From positions 248,001 to 312,000 of the forward strand of contig NZ_JAHBOI010000003.1 of NCBI RefSeq assembly GCF_018531425.1: a DNA stretch of 64,000 nt, read 5' to 3'. The translations under genes and the position numbers were made by a program. Below, piece by piece: positions 43,592-51,792 of the stretch (position 1 is the first letter of the stretch; every line of letters begins with the position of its first letter). Origin of the DNA: Paenarthrobacter sp. DKR-5 (GTDB lineage: Bacteria; Actinomycetota; Actinomycetes; Actinomycetales; Micrococcaceae). The notes under the pieces are model-generated. The model had not been told where the DNA came from, made no database searches, and saw only the letters and a list, made by a program, of their open reading frames with translations.

Positions 43592-44838
43592 TGGACCTCC
43601 TTCGTTTTGCCACGGCCGGGTCGGTCGACGACGGCAAGAGCACACTGATCGGCCGGCTGCTGTATGACTCCAAGGCTGTCCTGAGCGACCAGCTTGCCGG
43701 AGTGGAGCGGGCCAGCCGCGACATGGGCGCCGGGTACACCGAACTCGCCCTGCTCACCGACGGCCTGCGCGCCGAACGGGAACAGGGCATCACCATCGAC
43801 GTCGCCTACCGCTACTTCGCCACCGCGGTGCGCAAATTCATCATCGCTGACACCCCGGGACACCTGCAGTACACCCGGAACATGGTCACCGGCGCGTCCA
43901 CTGCGGACCTGGCGATCGTGCTGGTCGACGCCCGGACGGGACTGAAGGAGCAGAGCCGGCGGCACGCCTTCCTGGCCTCGCTGCTGCAGGTTCCCCATCT
44001 GGTGCTCGCCGTGAACAAAATGGACCTGGTGGGCTACTCCGAGGAGGCTTTCCAGGCCATCCGGGCCGAGTTCTCCGAATTCGCCGCAAAACTGCAGATT
44101 GCGGACCTGACAGTGATCCCTGTCTCGGCACTCAACGGTGACAACGTCGTTGACCGGTCGCCCAATATGCCGTGGTACGAGGGCGCGTCGCTGCTGCACC
44201 ACCTCGAACACGTCCACATTGCCAGTGACCGGAACCTGGTCGACGGCCGCTTCCCGGTCCAGTACGTGATCCGCCCGCATGACCGGGAGTACCCCGATTA
44301 CCGCGGGTACGCGGGACGGGTCGCCGGCGGCGTGATGCGCCCGGGCGATGACGTCGTGGTGCTGCCGAGCGGGCTGCCGAGCCGGATCGTTTCGATCGAC
44401 ACGGCCGACGGGCCGGTGGAGGAGGCCTACGCCCCGATGGCCGTCACCGTGCGGCTGGAGGATGACCTGGATATCTCCCGAGGCGACATGATTTGCCGGC
44501 CGCACAACCAGCCCAAGGTCAGCCAGGACATCGATGCGATGGTGGCCTGGATGAGCGAGAGCCCGCTGCGGCCGGGCCTGAAACTCGCGGTCAAACACAC
44601 CACCCGCAGCGCGCGGGCGCTGGTGCAGGACATCCAGTACGAACTCGATGTCAACACGCTTCACCGCAACGCGGACAGTTCACAGCTGGGCCTGAACTCG
44701 ATCGGCCGGGTCCGGCTGCGCACCACCACGCCGCTGCTGGCGGATGAGTACCGGCGCAACCGGGAGACCGGCGGCTTCGTCCTGATCGACGAGCAGACGC
44801 ACGACACGGTTGGCGCAGGAATGATCCTGCAGGCCTGA
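43591..44838 (+). CDS. cysN: Sulfate adenylyltransferase subunit 1 (GTPase)
   Basis: 415 aa, starts in the TGATG junction with cysD. EF-Tu-like GTPase: G1 GSVDDGKST (10-18), EREQGITIDVAYRYF switch I, G3 DTPGH (87-91), NKMDLV (G4) and VSALNGDN. Beta-barrel domains follow (about 230-415). GTP hydrolysis drives APS formation. There is no fused CysC domain; the APS kinase is encoded separately at 37638. The gene is followed by a 37-bp gap and a strong ribosome-binding site for the pssD-like gene. Confidence 0.96.
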   Translation: MDLLRFATAGSVDDGKSTLIGRLLYDSKAVLSDQLAGVERASRDMGAGYTELALLTDGLRAEREQGITIDVAYRYFATAVRKFIIADTPGHLQYTRNMVTGASTADLAIVLVDARTGLKEQSRRHAFLASLLQVPHLVLAVNKMDLVGYSEEAFQAIRAEFSEFAAKLQIADLTVIPVSALNGDNVVDRSPNMPWYEGASLLHHLEHVHIASDRNLVDGRFPVQYVIRPHDREYPDYRGYAGRVAGGVMRPGDDVVVLPSGLPSRIVSIDTADGPVEEAYAPMAVTVRLEDDLDISRGDMICRPHNQPKVSQDIDAMVAWMSESPLRPGLKLAVKHTTRSARALVQDIQYELDVNTLHRNADSSQLGLNSIGRVRLRTTTPLLADEYRRNRETGGFVLIDEQTHDTVGAGMILQA

Positions 44839-44875
44839 CACGACCCAGCACCCAGCACGAGGCGGAGGAGGGACA

Positions 44876-45358
44876 ATGACCACGCAACTGCCGGCGCCCG
44901 GCGGCGAACGGATCCTGCTGGTGGGTTCGAGCGGGGGACATCTGGCGCAACTGCTGTCGCTGCGCCCCTGGTGGTCCCGGCACGAGCGGGCATGGGCGAC
45001 GTTCCGGACGCCGGACGCCGAATACGCGCTCGCGGACGAGCCGGATGTGTCCTGGGTCCACTCGCCCACGACCCGCAACGTCCCGAACCTGTTGCGCAAT
45101 ACCGCGCTCGCTGCGGGCCTGGTCCGGAGGTTCCGGCCCACCGTGGTCGTAAGCACCGGGGCCGGGAGCGCCCTGCCGTTCTTTGCCCTCGGCCGGCTCC
45201 AGGAGGCTACTACGATCTACATTGAAGTTTTTGACCGGGTCGAGAGCCCGACGATGACCGGGCGGCTTTGCCGGCCCTTCACGGACCTGATGTGCGTGCA
45301 GTGGGAGGACCAGCTCGGCCTGTACCGGGACGCGCACCTCGTGGGGAGGCTGCTGTGA
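44876..45358 (+). CDS. PssD/Alg14-like glycosyltransferase membrane subunit
   Basis: 160 aa with GGAGGAGGG upstream. Alg14/PssD signatures: RILLVGSSGGHLAQLLSL, RPTVVVSTGAGSALPFFALG and IYIEVFDRVESPTMTGRL. In Alg13/Alg14 and PssE/PssD pairs, this subunit binds the membrane and acceptor lipid while the other binds the UDP-sugar; together they add the second sugar to the lipid-linked repeat. The next gene (GTGA overlap) starts with the matching PssE/Alg13 domain, confirming the pairing. Confidence 0.88.
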   Translation: MTTQLPAPGGERILLVGSSGGHLAQLLSLRPWWSRHERAWATFRTPDAEYALADEPDVSWVHSPTTRNVPNLLRNTALAAGLVRRFRPTVVVSTGAGSALPFFALGRLQEATTIYIEVFDRVESPTMTGRLCRPFTDLMCVQWEDQLGLYRDAHLVGRLL

Positions 45359-46608
45359 ACGCCCGCGCCGGACGCACCATCGCCGTCCTGGTCGGGACCG
45401 ACCACCACCCGTTCCAGCGGGCCGTGGACTGGGCCGACACCTGGGCCGCCCGGAACCCGCAGGACGATGTGGTCGTCCAGCACGGGCACAGCCCTGCGCC
45501 CCGCGTAGCCAGCGGTGTGGCCTTCCTCGGGCCGGCGGACCTCGCGGCGCTGATGTCCGGAAGCGACATCGTCGTGAGCCATGGCGGCCCCGCCACCATT
45601 TCAGGGGCACGCGCCAGCGGCCACCTGCCGCTTGTCCTGGCCCGGGACCCCCGGCTGGGAGAGCACGTCGATGACCATCAGCAGCGCTTCGCGCGCTGGT
45701 CAGGGCAGCGTTCACTCGTCGTCTGTGTCGAGTCCGTGCAGGAACTGGAGGCCCGGGTCGCGCTCTGTGCGGAGCGGAAGGCGGGCACGCGGCTGGAACA
45801 CCCCTGCGGCGCGGGAGATGCTGATGACGCGGTCCTGCACCTGACCCGGCTGCTGCACAAGCACCGGTCCGGCGGGAACAAGGCGTCGGAGGGTGCGCCT
45901 GTGGTGCTGTTCGCGGGGGCCGCGGACGCCGGTGCGCGCCAGAGCCTCGCCGCCGCGGTGGCGCGCCGGGAGGGGACCGCCGTGCTGGGCGACGTCCGCG
46001 GGCTGTGGCGGACCGGGCCTTCCGCCACCGGCTGCGCCTGCGGGGAGAGCCTGGTGGAGTGCGAATTCTGGGAAGCCGTGGGCAAGGTGGCCTTCGGCGG
46101 CTGGCGCGACGTCGACCCGGACCGGCTCGAGGGGGCTCGGCGGGCAGTCGAAGCGCCGCGGGGCCGTTGGGGCAGCCTGCTGCCCGTCGAGCCGCCCGCC
46201 CGCCGCTTGGAACTGGCCGCCTACACCGCGTACTACCAGGCTCTCTACCGGGCCGCTCGCGAAGTCTCCGGAGCTGACGTCGTCGTCGACGTGGGCGATG
46301 ACCTGTTGCGTGCCTGCGCCCTGTCCCATAACCGCGAAATCGACCTGCGGGTGCTCTGGCTCGACGACGTCGCGGACCCGCTCGGACGGGCGCTGCGCCC
46401 GCTGGCTTTCGAAGCGCTGCGCCAGCGCGGTGTGCCGCACGCGCACGTCTCCGCGGCGCTGCTGCGTGACAGGCCCCTGCAAACATCCCGGAGGTTGGAG
46501 GAAGCATGGAATTCACTGGATCTGCCAGGCCCGCAGGTGGCACGGGGGCCCGGACCGGCCGGGCAGCACAGCCTGGTGTCCCAGCCCGGCGTCCAACGGT
46601 CAGCGTAG
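45355..46608 (+). CDS. PssE/Alg13-like catalytic domain fused to a sulfotransferase-like domain
   Basis: 417 aa from the GTG at 45355 (GGGGAGG upstream, 4-bp overlap with the pssD-like stop). Residues 1-165 are the sugar-nucleotide-binding PssE/Alg13 part: VLVGTDHHPFQRAVDWADTW and VSHGGPATISGARASGHLPL. Residues about 182-390 match the sulfotransferase fold: LGDVRGLWRTG, a CACGESLVECEFW cysteine motif and VGKVAFGGW, all usual in bacterial PAPS sulfotransferases. However, the PAPS-binding P-loop (usually RSGST) reads GAADAGARQSL (188-198), and the 3'-phosphate motif reads LDDVADPLGR, so activity is doubtful. The last 103 bases overlap the next gene. The fusion directly links sugar transfer to the sulfation theme. 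Confidence 0.8.
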   Translation: MNARAGRTIAVLVGTDHHPFQRAVDWADTWAARNPQDDVVVQHGHSPAPRVASGVAFLGPADLAALMSGSDIVVSHGGPATISGARASGHLPLVLARDPRLGEHVDDHQQRFARWSGQRSLVVCVESVQELEARVALCAERKAGTRLEHPCGAGDADDAVLHLTRLLHKHRSGGNKASEGAPVVLFAGAADAGARQSLAAAVARREGTAVLGDVRGLWRTGPSATGCACGESLVECEFWEAVGKVAFGGWRDVDPDRLEGARRAVEAPRGRWGSLLPVEPPARRLELAAYTAYYQALYRAAREVSGADVVVDVGDDLLRACALSHNREIDLRVLWLDDVADPLGRALRPLAFEALRQRGVPHAHVSAALLRDRPLQTSRRLEEAWNSLDLPGPQVARGPGPAGQHSLVSQPGVQRSA

Positions 46609-47498
46609 TCATCGCCACCCGCGACCGGCCCGCCCTGCTGTGCGAGGCCGTGCGTTCCGTGCTGGCCCAGACGTATGCGGGCCGCATCGAAGTGCTCGTC
46701 GTGCACGACCAGTCCGACCCAGACTTTTCGCTGGAGTTGAGCGCGCAGGACCGGGCCGTCCGCGTCCTGGCCAACGGGCGGCGGCCGGGGCTCGCAGGGG
46801 CTCGCAACTCGGGGATCGAGGAGGCTGCGGGAGAGTACATCGCGTTCTGCGACGACGACGATGTCTGGTCCCCGGGCAAACTCGCGGCGCAGGTCAGCAG
46901 GCTCGAGGAGGACCCTTCGGCGGACTTCGCCACCTGCGGCATCACCGTGCTGCACGACGGGCGCCGCCACGACCGCGTCCTCCGACGACACACGGTGACC
47001 TTCGCAGACCTGCTGCGGGACCGGCACACCGAACTGCACCCCTCCACCTTCCTGTTCCGCCGGGAGGCCGCGCACAACGGGTTCGGTCTGGTGGATGAGG
47101 CAGTGCCAGGGGGATTCGGGGAGGATTACGAGTTCCTGCTGCGTGCCGCCCGGCGGGCACCTATCGCCCATGTGCCGGAACCCTGGGTGACCGTACGGTG
47201 GGGCGCGCAGTCTTTCTTCTTCCAGCGCTGGCAGACGATGTCCGCAGGCTTGGCTGATGTGCTGGCGAAATATCCGGAGTTCGAATCGGTCCGGGCTGGC
47301 TCGGCGCGGATCCGCGGGCAGATCGCGTTCGCGCACGCTGCCCAGGCCAGCCGCCGTGAAGCCTGCCGGTGGGCCGCCTCCGCGATCCGCCGCAACCCGC
47401 TGGAACCGCGGGCTTTCCTGGCTCTCGGGGTTGCCACCGGCTGGGTCTCACCTGCAGCGGTCATGACCGCCCTGCACCGGCACGGTAAGGGTATTTGA
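46506..47498 (+). CDS. Glycosyltransferase family 2
   Basis: 330 aa. ATG preceded by GGAGGAAGC, an excellent ribosome-binding site, so the 103-bp overlap with the previous gene appears real. After about 30 low-complexity residues the GT-A domain runs VSVVIATRDRPALLCEAV, LAGARNSGIEEAAGEYIAF, then CDDDDVWSPGKL with the metal-binding acidic cluster, and GGFGEDYEFLLRA for the catalytic acidic motif. It should add a sugar to the lipid-linked repeat. Last gene of this plus-strand operon, followed by a convergent terminator. Confidence 0.9.
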   Translation: MEFTGSARPAGGTGARTGRAAQPGVPARRPTVSVVIATRDRPALLCEAVRSVLAQTYAGRIEVLVVHDQSDPDFSLELSAQDRAVRVLANGRRPGLAGARNSGIEEAAGEYIAFCDDDDVWSPGKLAAQVSRLEEDPSADFATCGITVLHDGRRHDRVLRRHTVTFADLLRDRHTELHPSTFLFRREAAHNGFGLVDEAVPGGFGEDYEFLLRAARRAPIAHVPEPWVTVRWGAQSFFFQRWQTMSAGLADVLAKYPEFESVRAGSARIRGQIAFAHAAQASRREACRWAASAIRRNPLEPRAFLALGVATGWVSPAAVMTALHRHGKGI

Positions 47499-47500
47499 GC

Positions 47501-47535
47501 GGTGCAGGGAGCGCATCCCGCGTGTTCCCTGCACC
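47501..47535. terminator. Hairpin between convergent EPS operons
   Basis: GGTGCAGGGA (47501-47510) pairs perfectly with TCCCTGCACC (47526-47535) around a 15-base loop, followed by CCCTTTG. It lies directly after the GT2 stop and before the convergent glycerophosphotransferase stop, so it can end both transcripts. Confidence 0.75.
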
Positions 47536-47546
47536 CCCTTTGCCGT

Positions 47547-48617
47547 CTAGAAGACCGCCTCGATCACGCGGCGCGACGCCTTGCCGTCTTCATTCGGACA
47601 GAACCGCTGCACGAACCCGTCGTAGCGGTCCCGCAAGCGGAGCTGATGGGCCGCCGCGTCGGTGAGGACGTCGGCTAGCGCCTCGGTGTCCGCGACCACC
47701 GGCCCGGGTGCCCACTGGTCGTAGTCGAAGTACATGCCCCGCACATCGTCGCGGTAGCCGGCCAGGTCGTAGGCGAAGAGCACGATGGGCTTTCCGGTCA
47801 CGGCGAAATCGTAGACGGCCGAGGAGTAGTCGGAGACCAGGACGTCCGCGGCCAGGTACAGCTCGGCGATGTCGGGGTAGTTGCTGACATCGCGCAGGAA
47901 GCCGTCGTCGCTGCCCTGCCGTGCCTGCACAACGCTGTGCAGCCGGTTCAGCAGCACGGTGCCTGCGGGCAGCAGCTGCCGGAGCAGACCGACGTCGAGC
48001 GCTCCTGGGTCGACGATGCCGCCGGCCCCGACCGAGTTGTCCCGCCACGTCGGCGCGTAGAGCACCACTTGTTGTCCGGACTCCAGCCCCAGCCGGCTCC
48101 GCACCGTCCGACGGATCGCCCCGGCTTGCGGAGAATTCAGAATGTCGTTGCGCGGATAGCCGGTTTCCAGGATGGGCCCGCCGTAATGGAAGGCACTGCG
48201 GAGGAGCCCGGAACACTCGGGGCTCGCGGAAAGCAGGTAATCCCATTTCTTGACATCCCGCACCATTCTTTTCATATGGGCGGCCGCGCCGGGATATTGC
48301 GCCATGTGCTCATCGAATCCCATGGTTTTTAGTGGAGTTCCATGCCAGGTCTGCAAATAGGTAACGCGTGGTCCTTTTACCAAATGCTTGCTCACAATGT
48401 CATTGGTAATCAGGAAGTCGCAGCTCAAGAGCCGTGCAAAATATTCCGGCGAGTGCCGGCGCACCCGTTCGACGCCGGCCGGCAGTTCGGTTGTTTCCTC
48501 GGCGACCCAGATCTGGCGAAGCTCCGGCCGCAGTATGGAGAGTTCCTCGGAGATTGCGCGCGGGTTGTCCGCGTAGCGGCCCCGCCAGCTCTCGAACATG
48601 ACGGTAGGGGTGTGCAT
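47547..48617 (-). CDS. CDP-glycerol glycerophosphotransferase family protein (TagB/TagF-like)
   Basis: 356 aa, AAGGAG upstream, 3 bp after the flippase stop. Family signatures: YLQTWHGTPLKTMGF, GYPRNDIL, VVLYAPTWRDN, LLNRLHSV and VLVSDYSSAVYDFAV followed by KPIVLFAYD. These enzymes transfer polyol-phosphate from CDP-polyol in teichoic acid synthesis or decorate capsules with glycerol phosphate. The donor could come from the cytidylyltransferase fusion at 59318. Bases about 48240-48430 use AT-ending codons (ATT, AAA, TTT) far more than neighbours, hinting at foreign origin. It is the last gene of the minus-strand wzy-wzz-wzx operon. Confidence 0.88.
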   Translation of the reverse strand: MHTPTVMFESWRGRYADNPRAISEELSILRPELRQIWVAEETTELPAGVERVRRHSPEYFARLLSCDFLITNDIVSKHLVKGPRVTYLQTWHGTPLKTMGFDEHMAQYPGAAAHMKRMVRDVKKWDYLLSASPECSGLLRSAFHYGGPILETGYPRNDILNSPQAGAIRRTVRSRLGLESGQQVVLYAPTWRDNSVGAGGIVDPGALDVGLLRQLLPAGTVLLNRLHSVVQARQGSDDGFLRDVSNYPDIAELYLAADVLVSDYSSAVYDFAVTGKPIVLFAYDLAGYRDDVRGMYFDYDQWAPGPVVADTEALADVLTDAAAHQLRLRDRYDGFVQRFCPNEDGKASRRVIEAVF

Positions 48618-48620
48618 GGT

Positions 48621-50171
48621 TCAGGCTCCTTCGGGTTCCGGGCGGCGGGTGCCGCTCCTGAGTGCGCGCAGTGCTTTGAGCTCCAGCGGACGGCGCCCCA
48701 GCCATAGGGCGCCGGCGTAGGCGGCGGCACCGAGCGAGAGCACGGCCGCGAAGAGCAGCGGCTCCTTCTGGTGCAGCAGGGAAAGCATCAGGGCCGGTGC
48801 TCCGAAGCAGAGGCAGGCGGCCCCGGCAACGATGCCGGCGGCCCTGCTGAGCGGGTTCATTGCCAACGAGGAACGGACGCAGATGAAGGTGGCGATGTTC
48901 TTGACCAGGACCGAGAGCGCCCAGGCCAGGGCTGCGCCCGGGAGCCCGATCACCGGAAGGAGCAGCAGGCACCCGAGGACGTCGATGCCGAGGGCCGACA
49001 GGGAGATCCAGAGACTTGTCCTGCTGCCGCCGGCCATGAGCAGCAGGGTGTCCAGCGGTCCGGCGGCGACCGCGAGCAGCATGGCGACGCTCATGATCAC
49101 CACGACCGACGCGGCCTCGGCGCCGTTGTAGCGGGCGCCGAACATCAGCAGGTAGAGCCCGCTCGCGCCGGCGGTGACGAGGTAGATCGGCCAGGCGACG
49201 GCCATGTTCCACGCCGTGGAGATTTTGAAGATATGCCCGGCCTCCGCCTGCTGGTTCCTGGCGAGCATCTGGCTGAAACGCGGCTGCAGGACCTGCTGTA
49301 TGGCGTTGCCCCCGAGCTGGCCGAGGGCGACAAACCGGGTGGCCGCCGTGTAGATCGCCGCGTCGCGGACAGAGAGCAGGGACGCGACGAGAACGATGTC
49401 CGCCCGCTGCAGGAGAATCTGGGAGAGCCGGGCCAGTCCGCGGGGCCAGGTGAAGCTCCAGAATTCGCGGCGCAGTTCGGCGCGGTCCGTGACGGGAGGT
49501 GCTCCGGCGCCGCGCCGCCGGAGCATTCGCTGCAGGATCCAGGCGGACAGCAGGCCGGCCAGCGCGTACGGGACGGCCCAGCCGACAGTAAGTCCGACAA
49601 TTCCACCACCGGTGAGCGCCACCAAGAGCGCCGCCACTGGCTGCAGGGAGGGGCGGAGCAGCTTGTCGAGCAGGACGGTGCTACGGACACTGCCGAACCC
49701 CCGTGCCGCGCCCAGCGAGAAATCACCCAGCGCGGCCACCGGCAGCAGGAGGGCGAGCAGCACCAGGATAAGCGGACCGCTGGGATGGTTGAGGCCGATC
49801 AGCGGGGCCAGCCAAGGGGAGAGCACCGCCGTGCCGAGAGCGAGCACGCAGCTGGCCGCCAGCACCGGACGGCGGGCCACACGCACGCACTCGGGGATGT
49901 CGGCGTCCCTCCCCGTGGCCTCGTACCGCAGCAGGAACCGCGCCATCCCGCCCTCCGTGCCCAGTGTCGCGGCGCCGAGCAGCACCAGGAACACGGAGGT
50001 GGCGGAGAACAGCATGCCGGCGACCGGCTGGCTGAACCGGTCGGTCACCACAACGACGAGCACGAAGCCGCCGATGGAGGCTATCGCCGCGCCCAGAAGG
50101 TTCAGTGAGCCGCTGCGGGCGATCCGGCCAAGCTGGGCGTCGGCTGTGGCCGTGCTCAGCCGCTCAGGCAC
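48621..50171 (-). CDS. Polysaccharide flippase (Wzx / MATE-like)
   Basis: 516 aa, GTG start at 50171 with GGAAG 7 bases upstream, overlapping the preceding gene by 8 bp. About 12-14 hydrophobic segments throughout; N-terminal RSGSLNLLGAAIASIGGFVL, and LGTEGGMARFLLRY in the first loop, typical of the polysaccharide-transport MVF superfamily. It should flip the undecaprenyl-linked repeat unit across the membrane. Together with the Wzy-Wzz fusion it makes this a Wzx/Wzy-dependent locus rather than an ABC-transporter or synthase system. Confidence 0.9.
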   Translation of the reverse strand: MPERLSTATADAQLGRIARSGSLNLLGAAIASIGGFVLVVVVTDRFSQPVAGMLFSATSVFLVLLGAATLGTEGGMARFLLRYEATGRDADIPECVRVARRPVLAASCVLALGTAVLSPWLAPLIGLNHPSGPLILVLLALLLPVAALGDFSLGAARGFGSVRSTVLLDKLLRPSLQPVAALLVALTGGGIVGLTVGWAVPYALAGLLSAWILQRMLRRRGAGAPPVTDRAELRREFWSFTWPRGLARLSQILLQRADIVLVASLLSVRDAAIYTAATRFVALGQLGGNAIQQVLQPRFSQMLARNQQAEAGHIFKISTAWNMAVAWPIYLVTAGASGLYLLMFGARYNGAEAASVVVIMSVAMLLAVAAGPLDTLLLMAGGSRTSLWISLSALGIDVLGCLLLLPVIGLPGAALAWALSVLVKNIATFICVRSSLAMNPLSRAAGIVAGAACLCFGAPALMLSLLHQKEPLLFAAVLSLGAAAYAGALWLGRRPLELKALRALRSGTRRPEPEGA

Positions 50172-51792
50172 GTTCGCTTCCGCTCAGGGCCGTCGAGGCC
50201 TTGGCCGGTTCCTTCACGGTCGCGGCGGCGGCGGGCTTTCCGGCGGTGCGCACTGCGCGTGCCGGCTTCGCCGTTGGCCAGCCGGCCCAGCGGTTGACCT
50301 TGACTATGACGGCACCCAGCACTTCTGCGGAGGCCTCCTGGAAGGCGCGCAGGCTGTCCTGGGCCTCGCGGCGGCGCGTGCCGCCGCGAACCACCTCCAG
50401 CATGGCCGCCCCGGACGCGGCCGCGAGTGAGCGCACGCCGGGCGACTGTACCGGGCGGGAGGCGATGAGCAGCACATCGCAGCGGCCGGACAGCTCCTCC
50501 AGCAGTGCGGCCGTCCGCGGGGAGTCCAGCATGCCCGGGGCTTGGCGTAGGGACGCGCCGGCCGCCACGACCTGCAGCCCCGGGGCGACCGGCTCGAGGA
50601 TCTCCGCCAGGCCGGCACGGCCTTGGAGAAGGTCCGCGAAGCCGGGCGCGCTGGTCCCGTCAGGGGTCCGGAGAGTTCCGGTGGTGTCCACCAGGATGGT
50701 CCGGATGTTGGCAGCGGCGAGGGACCGGGCGAGCGGTACCGCGGTCGCGGGAGCCGCTGCGGCCCGGCTGGCCGGCACGAGCAGAACTGTATGGCCGGCG
50801 CGTCGGCGCAGGGCGGCGAGCAGCTGCCCGCGCAGCGCCAGGGCTGCCTCGTCAAGGGAGGATTCAACGGGGAGCCGGAGGTCGGAAGGATCCGGTTGCC
50901 GGCGCAGCACGGCCCAGGCCGGCAGACCCATAGCCTGCAGTTCGCGGCCGGAGCGGACCCGTGCCCGGGTGCCGGAGAGCAGGAAGATCAGCCCCGCGGC
51001 CAGAAGCAGCCCGAGCGTCAACCCGGCGGCAAGGATGATTTGCTTCGGCCCGACGAGGCTGTCCTTGTCGGCCTGGGCCGGGGTCACCACGTGCCCGGCG
51101 TCGAGCGAGGTGGAAGAGATGTTGCTGATCTGCGCATTCAGCTGGCTGATGCGCGAGCCGACCGACTGGACCTGCACGTTCAGCATCCCGGCCTGCGCGG
51201 TCCCCGGGCGGGCTTTGACCAGTTGGGCGGTCAGCGCGGTCAGCTCCTGGTCGTACTTGGTCACCTCGGCCTGGATGCCTTTGACCTGGTTGGCCACCGA
51301 CGCAGCAGCCCGGTTGCGGCGGTAGGTCAGGTAAGCGTCGGCAAACGCCTGAGCGCGCTTGACGGCGACGTCAGTGGATGGGTCCGTGTAGTGCACCTGG
51401 AGCAGCTGCGTGTTGGTCGGGTTGGTGACCGTCACCGCGTTCAGGAGGTCGTTCTGGCTCGCCCCCGGGGCGGCAGCCGCAATGACAGCCTTGGCCACGT
51501 CGTTGGACCGCAGCACCTGCGATTCGCTCGCGAGGTTTACCAACTGCTCGCCGCGCGTGCTCGGGTAGAAGGGGTTGCCGTCGAGGGGATTGAGCAGGAT
51601 CAGTGCGCTTGCCGAGTGGGTGTCGGTGATCCCGCCAGCCACGCCGGAGCCCGCGAGGCCCCCGCCGAGCAGGCCGACGAGCAGCAGCGGCCACCACCGG
51701 CGCAGGGACGCGGTAAAGAACCCCGGCCGGCTGCTGCTGCGCGGCGCGGGCGCCGGGTCCGGGACGCCCAGATAGGGAGTTGGGTTGTTCAT
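50164..51792 (-). CDS. Wzz-type chain-length determinant with a Walker-less BY-kinase-like domain
   Basis: 542 aa, starting in an ATGA overlap with the Wzy-Wzz gene. Residues about 30-275 are a Wzz domain: transmembrane helix (33-55), periplasmic-type ALILLNPLDGNPFYPSTRG, coiled coil, and a second helix (about 253-272). Residues about 330-490 have the fold order of a cytoplasmic BY-kinase/ParA domain (TVLLVPASRAAAAPATAVPL, then ANIRTILVDTTG, then CDVLLIASRPV), but the Walker A lysines are missing and no Tyr-rich tail is present. It is probably a chain-length regulator without kinase activity. Confidence 0.85.
   Translation of the reverse strand: MNNPTPYLGVPDPAPAPRSSSRPGFFTASLRRWWPLLLVGLLGGGLAGSGVAGGITDTHSASALILLNPLDGNPFYPSTRGEQLVNLASESQVLRSNDVAKAVIAAAAPGASQNDLLNAVTVTNPTNTQLLQVHYTDPSTDVAVKRAQAFADAYLTYRRNRAAASVANQVKGIQAEVTKYDQELTALTAQLVKARPGTAQAGMLNVQVQSVGSRISQLNAQISNISSTSLDAGHVVTPAQADKDSLVGPKQIILAAGLTLGLLLAAGLIFLLSGTRARVRSGRELQAMGLPAWAVLRRQPDPSDLRLPVESSLDEAALALRGQLLAALRRRAGHTVLLVPASRAAAAPATAVPLARSLAAANIRTILVDTTGTLRTPDGTSAPGFADLLQGRAGLAEILEPVAPGLQVVAAGASLRQAPGMLDSPRTAALLEELSGRCDVLLIASRPVQSPGVRSLAAASGAAMLEVVRGGTRRREAQDSLRAFQEASAEVLGAVIVKVNRWAGWPTAKPARAVRTAGKPAAAATVKEPAKASTALSGSERA

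Noticed and set aside
44651-47077. 808-aa minus-strand open frame across cysN, the pssDE-like genes and GT2
   Set aside because: Arg/Pro-rich shadow translation opposite well-supported enzymes.
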